Assembly: GCF_018118585.1 (NCBI RefSeq)
Contig: NZ_CP069422.1
Location: forward strand, 1-44,127
DNA length: 44,127 nt
Reading direction: 5' to 3'
Origin: Aristaeella lactis
GTDB lineage: Bacteria > Bacillota > Clostridia > Christensenellales > Aristaeellaceae
Below, piece by piece: positions 25,277-33,205 of this stretch (position 1 is its first letter; every line of letters starts with the position of its first letter). The notes under the pieces are model-generated. The model saw only the letters and a program-made list of their open reading frames with translations. It searched no databases and was not told the DNA's origin. The position numbers were made by a program, and so were the translations under genes.

Positions 25277-25875
25277 CGCGTATTCTTTATCCGGTTAAGG
25301 TGCTCGGTCCAGGCGATCGAATCGTGATCTGGTTCGCAGGCTGTGAACATCAATGTCCCGGATGTAGTAATCCAGAATTATGGGATCAGAACGAACGCTA
25401 TCATACTGATCTAAACTCTGTGATGAATTTGATTAATCTGATTGTCGATCAGCATAAAGTCGATGGCTTTACCATCACTGGTGGAGATCCGTTTTATCAA
25501 CCGAATGCACTTAAGGAATTGTTATATGAACTAGCAAAGATTTCTTCGGACATTCTGGTCTACACTGGATATTCATATAACAAGATCAAAGATATATATT
25601 CCGATATCCTTGGTGATATTGCAGTATTGATTGACGGAAAGTACATTGAAGCAGAGAATCACGGCTCATTGCTAAGAGGATCCGATAATCAAGACATCCT
25701 GATTCTGAATGAGAATGTACGGCCTATTTATGAAAATTATCTATCAACACATACAAGTAGCATTCAGAATTTTTCAACAACTGATGGAATCATTTCAGTG
25801 GGCATTCATCATCCCAGGTATGAAGAACAATTACTAGAAATTAGCAAAAGAAAAGGATTGGAGGTTAAGTCATGA
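25267..25875 (+). CDS. NrdG-like radical SAM / 4Fe-4S single-cluster activase
   Basis: Iron-sulphur enzyme of 202 aa; the ATG at 25267 lies inside the end of the FHA gene. C26-x3-C30-x2-C33 (GCEHQCPGC) binds the radical SAM [4Fe-4S] cluster, and GGDP (72-75) is the SAM-binding motif. Overall it resembles the anaerobic ribonucleotide reductase activating protein. NrdG installs a glycyl radical on NrdD, but no nrdD or other glycyl-radical enzyme is in the window. Here it is locked between FHA and AAA+ genes by overlaps of 10 and 4 bp. A dedicated role in this cluster, such as modifying a partner protein or sensing oxygen or SAM, is inferred. Confidence 0.88.
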   Translation: MYIARILYPVKVLGPGDRIVIWFAGCEHQCPGCSNPELWDQNERYHTDLNSVMNLINLIVDQHKVDGFTITGGDPFYQPNALKELLYELAKISSDILVYTGYSYNKIKDIYSDILGDIAVLIDGKYIEAENHGSLLRGSDNQDILILNENVRPIYENYLSTHTSSIQNFSTTDGIISVGIHHPRYEEQLLEISKRKGLEVKS

Positions 25876-27746
25876 GCGAGGTTATTCTTTCCAAGTGGCA
25901 TCAGGAAATGGATATTTTCAGAAAAATCAAACCATGCTTGATTATGGAAGGGAACATACTGGATAGTTATATGTATCCGCTGGAAGGAAGTCTTCCTCAA
26001 GGCTCCATTGTCAGACTTACAGACTATTTACATTACTATTTCAAGGATATTGGTTATGAAAACATTGTAATGTATGATGGCATCCGGGGTTTTTATAACA
26101 AATGTGAAGACGGATATATCCAGAAATTTGCTGATCTCGTTAACGTTAGTATTGCAGGCAATCGTAGTATTATTGCTGAGTTTCGCGGCAAGGGAACAGG
26201 ATCTGCTGCATTGATGGTAGAAACAGCACTTATTCAGAATGAATCGCCTACAGTTGTGATTATGGACTTCGCTTCGCGGTATATTTGTGACCCTTCTCAT
26301 CTAACGCAACCCGAAATAGATGGTTTCACCATTTTAATGCAGGCTTCACTGGATGCACAAGAAGTCAAAACGGAAAATGGAATTCTGAAAAATCTAGTCA
26401 TTCTTTTAGTCAACAAGCTTAATGACGTTCCTGCTTGGTATTATCTGGATAATCCAAATGTTAAAGCGATTTTGCTTAAAACTCCTTCCAAGGAAGAACG
26501 GATTCAGATGGTAAAAGGAGTCAATTTCAAAGCATTCTTTACAAATAAAATATACCAGGAAGATTATCCATATTATGAGAATCACCCTGATGAATTGGAA
26601 AAAATCCAAGATCGTTTTATAGGCTTAACAGAGGGTTTTACCTTTACGGAATTAAACGGACTCAGAAGATTGTGCAAGAATCAAGGAATTAGAATTAATG
26701 ATTTGTGTTCCATTATTGACTTGTACAAATTTGGCATCAAAGAAAACCCATGGAACAAACTTAATCCGGATGATTTTAAGGATGCTTATGCAGACTTCGA
26801 GAAACGCGTTAAAGGACAGCCGAATGCTCTGACTCAGACGTTGGATGTGATTAAGCGAGCAATGACTGGAATGGCTGATATTTCCGCATCGACTCATGGA
26901 AAACCGAAAGGTGTCCTCTTCTTTGCTGGGCCTACCGGTACCGGCAAAACAGAAACAGCAAAGACAATTGCTGAAAAGCTTTTCGGTGATGAGAGTGCTT
27001 GCATTCGCTTTGACATGAGCGAATTCGGGCAGAGCCATAGCGATCAGCGCTTACTGGGTGCTCCTCCTGGATATGTCGGTTATGAAGCTGGTGGTCAACT
27101 GACTAATGCAGTAAAGAATAATCCGTTTAGTATTCTCTTATTTGATGAAATCGAAAAAGCACACCCCTCAATTTTAGATAAATTCCTGCAGATCCTTGAA
27201 GACGGAAGAATGACCGATGGCAAAGGCGAAACGGTTTACTTCTCTGAAACGGTTATTATCTTTACAAGCAACCTCGGCATCTATGAGCGTGGACAGAACG
27301 GAGAACGAATACAAATGGTATCTTCTGATATGTCCTATGACGAGGTTAAAAAAACTGTTCGTCAGGGAATTGACAATTACTTCAAGCTCCAACTTGGCAG
27401 ACCGGAAATTCTAAACCGTATCGGAGAAAACATCGTTGTCTTTGACTTTATTCGACCCGAGATAGCCGAAAAGATTTTAAAGGCACAACTAGATAAAATA
27501 GTGGTAAATCTGCACACGAACAAGAAAGTGGAACTAACTATTACCAATAGAGCATTTAATGTCCTCAAGAACAAAGCATTAAACAATCTTGAAAATGGTG
27601 GCCGTGGAATTGGCAATATTGTTGAAAGCTGCTTCGTTAATCCCCTATCAAGATATATGTTTGATAATAAACTGCTAAATAATTGCCAGATTACGATTGA
27701 AGATATACAAGCCGAATCAATGCCATATTCAATTATAGCAACATAA
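25872..27746 (+). CDS. ClpA/ClpB-like AAA+ ATPase with a degenerate N-terminal module
   Basis: Protein of 624 aa, coupled to the previous gene by a 4-bp ATGA overlap. The C-terminal half is a Clp/Hsp100 D2-type AAA+ domain. It has Walker A GPTGTGKT (353-360), the aromatic pore loop GYVGYE (near 400), Walker B LLFDEIEKAH (D425, E426), sensor IFTSN, arginine finger LNRIGENIV and the D2 lid (GGRGIGNIVE). The N-terminal ~300 residues look like an AAA+-related fold without a Walker A motif (IKPCLIMEGNILDSYMYP, VVIMDF, LVILLVNKLND), so probably an inactive first ring or adaptor. The usual Clp N-domain and M-domain are absent. It is likely an unfoldase or remodeller of cluster proteins; ClpP docking is not evident. 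Confidence 0.9.
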   Translation: MSEVILSKWHQEMDIFRKIKPCLIMEGNILDSYMYPLEGSLPQGSIVRLTDYLHYYFKDIGYENIVMYDGIRGFYNKCEDGYIQKFADLVNVSIAGNRSIIAEFRGKGTGSAALMVETALIQNESPTVVIMDFASRYICDPSHLTQPEIDGFTILMQASLDAQEVKTENGILKNLVILLVNKLNDVPAWYYLDNPNVKAILLKTPSKEERIQMVKGVNFKAFFTNKIYQEDYPYYENHPDELEKIQDRFIGLTEGFTFTELNGLRRLCKNQGIRINDLCSIIDLYKFGIKENPWNKLNPDDFKDAYADFEKRVKGQPNALTQTLDVIKRAMTGMADISASTHGKPKGVLFFAGPTGTGKTETAKTIAEKLFGDESACIRFDMSEFGQSHSDQRLLGAPPGYVGYEAGGQLTNAVKNNPFSILLFDEIEKAHPSILDKFLQILEDGRMTDGKGETVYFSETVIIFTSNLGIYERGQNGERIQMVSSDMSYDEVKKTVRQGIDNYFKLQLGRPEILNRIGENIVVFDFIRPEIAEKILKAQLDKIVVNLHTNKKVELTITNRAFNVLKNKALNNLENGGRGIGNIVESCFVNPLSRYMFDNKLLNNCQITIEDIQAESMPYSIIAT

Positions 27747-27782
27747 TTTTTTCTCCTGAAAAATAACAAGGAGGTTGCTTCG

Positions 27783-28538
27783 ATGACATTTCGAGTATCA
27801 TTTTGTATAGAGTCTGGGAAAAACAAGAAACTATGCGATGATTCAGCTTTGGTTGGCACCTCTATCATTAATGACGAAACTGGTGTTTTGGAAGTTAATG
27901 TTCCTACATGGATATGTTTATGTGATGGTGTTGGCGGAAATGCTGGAGGTCAAGAAGCATCATTGTTTGTTACACAAAAACTAAGTACTGCAGCAATTCC
28001 AACCAGCATAGAGGATGTAAAGAGAATTGCTGTAGATATTAACACTAATCTTCTGGAGCAAGCTGTTAATACTATTGACCATAAAACAATGGCTACAACA
28101 GCCACTGCAATTTGTTTTACATATGATTCTGTATTCATGTTTCACGTTGGAAACACTAGGCTATATTCCAAACGTGGGCCTTACATTCAGCAGATAACTG
28201 TCGATCAAACAACATATCAATGGTTACTTGATCGAGGCAACATTGAGGCGGCGGAAGCATGCAACAAAAGTGAAATCACGGGCGCCATGGGAGGCGGAAG
28301 AGCAGACTTATTAAACCCTATTGTTGTTGAACAAATATTCGAAAGAAAAATCCCTACCACCATCATACTAACAACAGATGGTGTTCATGAATTTCTATGC
28401 CAAGACGAAATTGAAGAAGTCCTGGCCAATGATAAAACCATGTTAGAGAAAGCACAAATGCTTTGTAAGCAAGCACTGGAGCAAGGTTCGGACGATGATA
28501 GATCTGTAATAATAATAGAATCCATTAACAGGAATTAA
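27783..28538 (+). CDS. PP2C-family Ser/Thr phosphatase
   Basis: Metal-dependent phosphatase of 251 aa with a very strong ribosome site (AAGGAGGTT). Metal-binding residues are in place: DDSA (19-22), CDGVGG (D48), GNTRLY, TTDGVHEF (D199) and SDDDRSV (D237-D239). It is the natural antagonist of the two cluster kinases. No regulatory domain is attached. Gaps of 36 bp upstream and 13 bp downstream keep it in the operon. Confidence 0.93.
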   Translation: MTFRVSFCIESGKNKKLCDDSALVGTSIINDETGVLEVNVPTWICLCDGVGGNAGGQEASLFVTQKLSTAAIPTSIEDVKRIAVDINTNLLEQAVNTIDHKTMATTATAICFTYDSVFMFHVGNTRLYSKRGPYIQQITVDQTTYQWLLDRGNIEAAEACNKSEITGAMGGGRADLLNPIVVEQIFERKIPTTIILTTDGVHEFLCQDEIEEVLANDKTMLEKAQMLCKQALEQGSDDDRSVIIIESINRN

Positions 28539-28551
28539 GGGGTATAAACCA

Positions 28552-30066
28552 ATGGATGAAAAGACTCTTGCCAAACTTGATGAACTTGGTGTAGATTTTT
28601 ATTCCTTACGTCATTATAAGTTGCTTAAGCTCTTTAATATTGCGGGCATTGAAGAAAGTGAAGACATTGTTGATGAAATGCTCTCCAATGATCAGTATTT
28701 AGAAGAGTACGGCTTAAGACAATCTATCAAACAAGGTTCTGTTATTTATTTCGGGAAATATAGTGAAGATTATGGCGAATTTGCTAATAAGCCCATAGCA
28801 TGGAAAGTAGTCGATATAAACAACGATGAAATGTTGCTTATATCTTGGTTTATACTTGATAATTTGACCATGTTTAACGACCAAGTTATATCAACATGGA
28901 AAAATTCATATTTACGAGCATGGCTAAACAATACTTTTTTGATTTCGTGTTTTACACCTTCTGAAAGAGAAAAAATCTTATATACACAATTAATAAATGA
29001 GGAAGAAGCCACATCTGACAAAGTTTTTCTGTTCAACGAGAAAATGGTAAATACTTATTCAAGCATATTAAAAGACTGCCAATCTTTACAATGCTCATAT
29101 CAATATAATACGTGGTGGCTTAGTTCTATCAAAGCACTAAAGCCAGATTGGAGTTATTCCTATAACTATTATATGACCTATGCAAGTATGACAACCGCAG
29201 AAGTAAGTAATACTTCAACAGATTCAGCACGAGGAGTTCGTCCTGCCCTGCGTTTATCTATCAAATCAAAGATATTTAAGCCAATTACAATTCCAAGAGA
29301 CAATATCATATCAATGCATATGGCGCCTATACTATTCGGATCTTATCCTCAGGGAGAAAGTGAAGATGTTATATCGCCTATTGAATGGATCATAATCTCC
29401 GCTACTAGCAGCTACGTGAAATTGATGAGCAAATATGTTCTAGACTGGAAGCCATTCAATACTAAAATGAAGTCCAAAGATAAACAAGTATGGATTGGAA
29501 GTCTCCTGGAGAAATGGCTAAACGAAGAATTTCTTTATAAGGCATTTTCAGAGCATGAACGTTCGCTTATTTTGAAAAATGATAGTGGTCTCACAGATGA
29601 CACATATGATGAATTTTGTCCAGATTATGCTGTCCCAGACGCAGTTCCAAGACATACGCATGTTGAAGATTTAGTTCATGTTATGTGTCCAAGCTACGAT
29701 GAATGCCCTGGAATTGGAACATACAAGAATCGAAAGCATGGAGAAAACCATGGGTATTTTAGTCGTTGGGAACCTAAAAATGATATAAAAGGAACAGGAG
29801 ATTCTATCGCATTTCCAACACAATTAGCCATCTCACATGGAGCTCCTTCTGAAGGAAGCTGTAAATATTGGTTGCGTTCACTTGGAAGCTTTGGAGGCAA
29901 TGAAGCTATTGCGGATGAAGAAGGTTGGTTGAATGCCTTGGAATTCGATTCTTATGCTGGTGTAAGGCCAGTCATCACACTTGATCTTACTACAGATGTT
30001 TTGAAATACATCCGCAACAATAGCATATTGACTAGTCATTCCATATACAAGAGGTGGCCGATTTAA
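28552..30066 (+). CDS. Tandem DUF6273 protein
   Basis: Protein of 504 aa with two copies of a domain I match to DUF6273. Copy 1 runs from IYFGKYSEDYGEFANKPIAW through SWFILDN and YLRAWLNNTFL to WWLSSI and ARGVRPALRLS. Copy 2 runs from ILFGSYPQGE through IEWIIIS and LEKWLNEEFL to YWLRSLGSFG and YAGVRPVITLD. The first ~65 residues are a separate helical segment. DUF6273 is frequent in clostridia, often at the C-terminus of exported or kinase-associated proteins, but this one has no signal peptide. Its role is unknown; target recognition or binding is a guess. The stop codon overlaps the kinase 2 start by 1 bp (TAATG). Confidence 0.83.
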   Translation: MDEKTLAKLDELGVDFYSLRHYKLLKLFNIAGIEESEDIVDEMLSNDQYLEEYGLRQSIKQGSVIYFGKYSEDYGEFANKPIAWKVVDINNDEMLLISWFILDNLTMFNDQVISTWKNSYLRAWLNNTFLISCFTPSEREKILYTQLINEEEATSDKVFLFNEKMVNTYSSILKDCQSLQCSYQYNTWWLSSIKALKPDWSYSYNYYMTYASMTTAEVSNTSTDSARGVRPALRLSIKSKIFKPITIPRDNIISMHMAPILFGSYPQGESEDVISPIEWIIISATSSYVKLMSKYVLDWKPFNTKMKSKDKQVWIGSLLEKWLNEEFLYKAFSEHERSLILKNDSGLTDDTYDEFCPDYAVPDAVPRHTHVEDLVHVMCPSYDECPGIGTYKNRKHGENHGYFSRWEPKNDIKGTGDSIAFPTQLAISHGAPSEGSCKYWLRSLGSFGGNEAIADEEGWLNALEFDSYAGVRPVITLDLTTDVLKYIRNNSILTSHSIYKRWPI

Positions 30067-32924
30067 TGGATAATCATCAATCAGAAAATAAAACTATATT
30101 TAATCAAAATATAGATAGTAGTGAAACAGTATTGAATTCTGCCATAAACGCTCAAGAAACTATTATTAACACAGAATTAAGCACGGGAAATTCTATTCCT
30201 CTCGGAACCATCTTATGCGAAGTTTATGAAGTGATTGAAAAGCTGGATGTCATAGCAGGAGAAGCTGATTTATATATATGTTCTTTTGCAGCAAGAAAAT
30301 ATATAGCGAAAGTTTATCGTCGAAAAATAGCAATTAAACCTGAAGTCGCAAAAAGGTTGGCAGAAATTCGTTCACCTTTTGTTGCACGCATCTTTGCAAT
30401 GGGTGAATACAATGGATATCCTGTTGAAATATTACCTCTGTATATAAACGGAAGTCTTGCCGGAAAAACCTTCTCCTTCGAACAATTAAAATATGAGATT
30501 ATTCCTTCGGTTAATGAAGGCCTGCATATACTTCATACAAATAATATTATACATAAGGATGTAAAGCCCTCGAACCTTATGCTAAACAACGATGGGAGAA
30601 CAGTTGCAATAATCGACTTCGGAATCAGTTCTATAAGGGACAGTGGAAGCACAGTAATTGTTACTAGAACAGGATTGACACCTGAGTATTCCGCACCTGA
30701 AACGTTTAGAAACCTCTTCTTAAGCGAATCAGATTATTATTCATTTGGAATAACCATCTATGAATTATATTGTGGACATTCTCCAAGTCAGGGCCTTACG
30801 CAGGAACAGATTGAGCAATTCACCTTGATCCAACAACCTCCAATTCCTGATGATATGGAAGAAGAGCTGAAGGATTTAATTAATGCATTGACATATACTG
30901 ATATCAGAAACCGAAAAGATAAATCAAATCCCAATCGACGTTGGGGCTATGAAGAAGTTATTAATTGGTGCAATGATGTTCCACAACCTTTACCCGGCAT
31001 CTCTGGAACATCCTCAAATACATTAGCTTATAAAGCACAAAAAACGATATATCAAAACGTATCTTCAGATGAAGATATGCTTCCCTATAGATTCGCTGGA
31101 CAAAGCATAACCAGTACGAAAGTGTTAGCAAAACTGCTTAATGAAAGATGGGATGAAGGGAAAAAGCATCTCTTTAGGGGGCTTCTGCTAGAACATTTCA
31201 AGAAAGACTCAAATGCAGAAATAATTAGCTACTTAATGGATTTCCAAGAAGAAGCAGAAACTGCAAATCCTGATGTCTTAATGTTTCGATGCATATATGC
31301 AATAGACTCGTCGCAAAAAAAGCTTTTATGGAAAGGAGAAATCTTCGATAATCTATCAGAACTGGGATATCAATATCTCAAGGCAATTCGTTCAGAAAAT
31401 ACCACATTCATTGATATGATGAATGAAATGCAATTCATGGGAATCCTTTCACTGTATGTTCAAATCATAGATCCTACTGCAAAAAAACAAATCAACACAC
31501 TAAGAGCAATTGAATCAGAGTACAGATCATTTAGTGGAAGTAAAGAAGAGTCTCTATCCAAGCAGTATCGTTTGGCATATATGCTTTCAGATAAGAAAGA
31601 TTATGAGATAGATTCTAATCTGTTTAGCGATATACCAAGTTATGTTAAACACATCAATGAAAAAGCAACTAAAAATGGCAATACTTTTGAATACGAATTG
31701 CGTTCCGACATTTATCCGAATGGGAACTTCAATGCACAGTTTATAAACTGGATCCAAGCGATAGATCGTTCTGATATTCTTGGACAAAGCATTGACAAAA
31801 AAGACGAGGCTTTTTTCGATCTTATTTATAGAATCAACCCTGATTACAAATCTCTATCTTGGAATAATAATCAGTATGCTAACATATATGACCTTGGTGT
31901 TAAATACCTCTCTGCTCTTCGTTTGGAAAAGGTTGCAATAATTTCAACCATAGATGAATTATTTGAAAATAAATGTGTCTCCCGATTCTTAAGATATACC
32001 TCACCATCAGAAAAAAACAATATTGATCGGATAGAATTATTCGAGCAACAATTTAAAAATGTTGTTTCTAAACATGATAGAGAAAGTATGGTATTCCGTT
32101 TCAAGTTAGCCTATGAACTATCGGGAGATAAAACTCTATATATCGGCAAGAAACACTTCAGTTCTCTTGAGGACCTTGTATCTTTCCTTCATAGTCAATT
32201 CAGCAATTCACTCAAGTTATTTGACGAGTACTGTAACGAATTGATGATTGACGATTATACTTTATGCCCTCAATTTGAAGTTTGGTTAGCAGTCTTAGGA
32301 AAGAGCAAAGCAATAGATTCATGGGCATCTGGGGCTCCATTTATGACCAAAAAAGAAAAAGCGCTAAAATTCAGAGAATACATACTAAAAATCGAACAAG
32401 GGCAAAATATATCTCTCCATAATAGATATAAATGGTATTCAGAACTAGCAAGTATATTTGACGAGTTTACTCCTTTTGAAGCCTCTGCCTCATATGCAAA
32501 AAAATGCAGATACTATGCTGAAGAGGCAATTAAACTAGTCACAAAGCAAAAAAGAATTGCTGAGTATAAAAAGATACTTGCAAAACTTGATGATAAAAAC
32601 ACTATACCACAAGACCAACGTGAAGAATGGTATCTTTCCCTTGCTGAAGAATTATCTGAATATGCTGATATTGAAGAGGTTCAAGAAAAAATCAATCAGT
32701 GCAAAAAAGAAGCCAGGACATATCATATCATTTGCTTATATAATGATGCTATACGCTTAAAAGCTAAAGCGCAACGAGCAAATAATGAAGAGCGGCGCGA
32801 ACTCTATGCTAAAGCTGCTGCATTATTTGCATCTCTGGGAACTGCTTACGAAGCCGATAAAATGGCAAAAGAGTGCGAAAATCTAGCTAGGATTGAAAGT
32901 GCAAATGATGTAAATGGCATATAG
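30066..32924 (+). CDS. Large Ser/Thr protein kinase with TxxN array and C-terminal repeats (kinase 2)
   Basis: Soluble kinase of 952 aa and paralogue of kinase 1. The ATG at 30066 follows AGAGGTGG; an earlier GTG at 30054 is less likely. T-x-[FLI]-N occurs at T10, T21 and T32, exactly 11 residues apart. The kinase domain covers about 50-300: K82 (IAKVYR), HKDVKPSN (H163, D165), DFG (D184) and SAPE. The rest is a long array of ~130-residue helical repeats marked by LLWKGEIFDNLSELG, LSWNNNQYANIYDLG and LYIGKKHFSSLEDL, then a charged TPR-like helical tail (840-940). The repeats suggest a binding platform. It is the last gene of the cluster; a good terminator follows at 33014. Confidence 0.92.
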   Translation: MDNHQSENKTIFNQNIDSSETVLNSAINAQETIINTELSTGNSIPLGTILCEVYEVIEKLDVIAGEADLYICSFAARKYIAKVYRRKIAIKPEVAKRLAEIRSPFVARIFAMGEYNGYPVEILPLYINGSLAGKTFSFEQLKYEIIPSVNEGLHILHTNNIIHKDVKPSNLMLNNDGRTVAIIDFGISSIRDSGSTVIVTRTGLTPEYSAPETFRNLFLSESDYYSFGITIYELYCGHSPSQGLTQEQIEQFTLIQQPPIPDDMEEELKDLINALTYTDIRNRKDKSNPNRRWGYEEVINWCNDVPQPLPGISGTSSNTLAYKAQKTIYQNVSSDEDMLPYRFAGQSITSTKVLAKLLNERWDEGKKHLFRGLLLEHFKKDSNAEIISYLMDFQEEAETANPDVLMFRCIYAIDSSQKKLLWKGEIFDNLSELGYQYLKAIRSENTTFIDMMNEMQFMGILSLYVQIIDPTAKKQINTLRAIESEYRSFSGSKEESLSKQYRLAYMLSDKKDYEIDSNLFSDIPSYVKHINEKATKNGNTFEYELRSDIYPNGNFNAQFINWIQAIDRSDILGQSIDKKDEAFFDLIYRINPDYKSLSWNNNQYANIYDLGVKYLSALRLEKVAIISTIDELFENKCVSRFLRYTSPSEKNNIDRIELFEQQFKNVVSKHDRESMVFRFKLAYELSGDKTLYIGKKHFSSLEDLVSFLHSQFSNSLKLFDEYCNELMIDDYTLCPQFEVWLAVLGKSKAIDSWASGAPFMTKKEKALKFREYILKIEQGQNISLHNRYKWYSELASIFDEFTPFEASASYAKKCRYYAEEAIKLVTKQKRIAEYKKILAKLDDKNTIPQDQREEWYLSLAEELSEYADIEEVQEKINQCKKEARTYHIICLYNDAIRLKAKAQRANNEERRELYAKAAALFASLGTAYEADKMAKECENLARIESANDVNGI

Positions 32925-33012
32925 TACCGATTGTCAAATAAACAAAAATCTCAATACCGCAGAATGATACTTAATTATCATTAGGACAATCTTATTTCCT
33001 TATATATCAACA

Positions 33013-33048
33013 ATCTCTATGCTTAATAAGCATAGAGATAATTTTTTT
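33013..33048 (+). terminator. Rho-independent terminator ending the kinase cluster
   Basis: TCTCTATGCTT (33014-33024) pairs with AAGCATAGAGA (33028-33038), followed by a T run (33042-33048). It lies 90 bp after the kinase 2 stop and separates the cluster from the recombinase-like genes. A weaker inverted repeat (AATGATA...TATCATT, 32963-32982) precedes it. I see nothing else in the 32925-33205 gap. Confidence 0.85.
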
Positions 33049-33205
33049 CAAAATCTCTCAAGAAATGACCAAAAAATAGAATAATAGTATATGGATTTTA
33101 CTCTTTGATTATCACCGTGGCTTACGGGATATCAAGAGCAGAATTCTTATATCGTTTTTCAACAAGGAGCAATGAAGATTTTCAGAAGGTCAAAGGAGCA
33201 TTCAT

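Noticed and set aside
25267-25875. Class III ribonucleotide reductase activation
   Set aside because: No nrdD is near, and the gene is overlapped on both sides by signalling genes; only the family resemblance remains.
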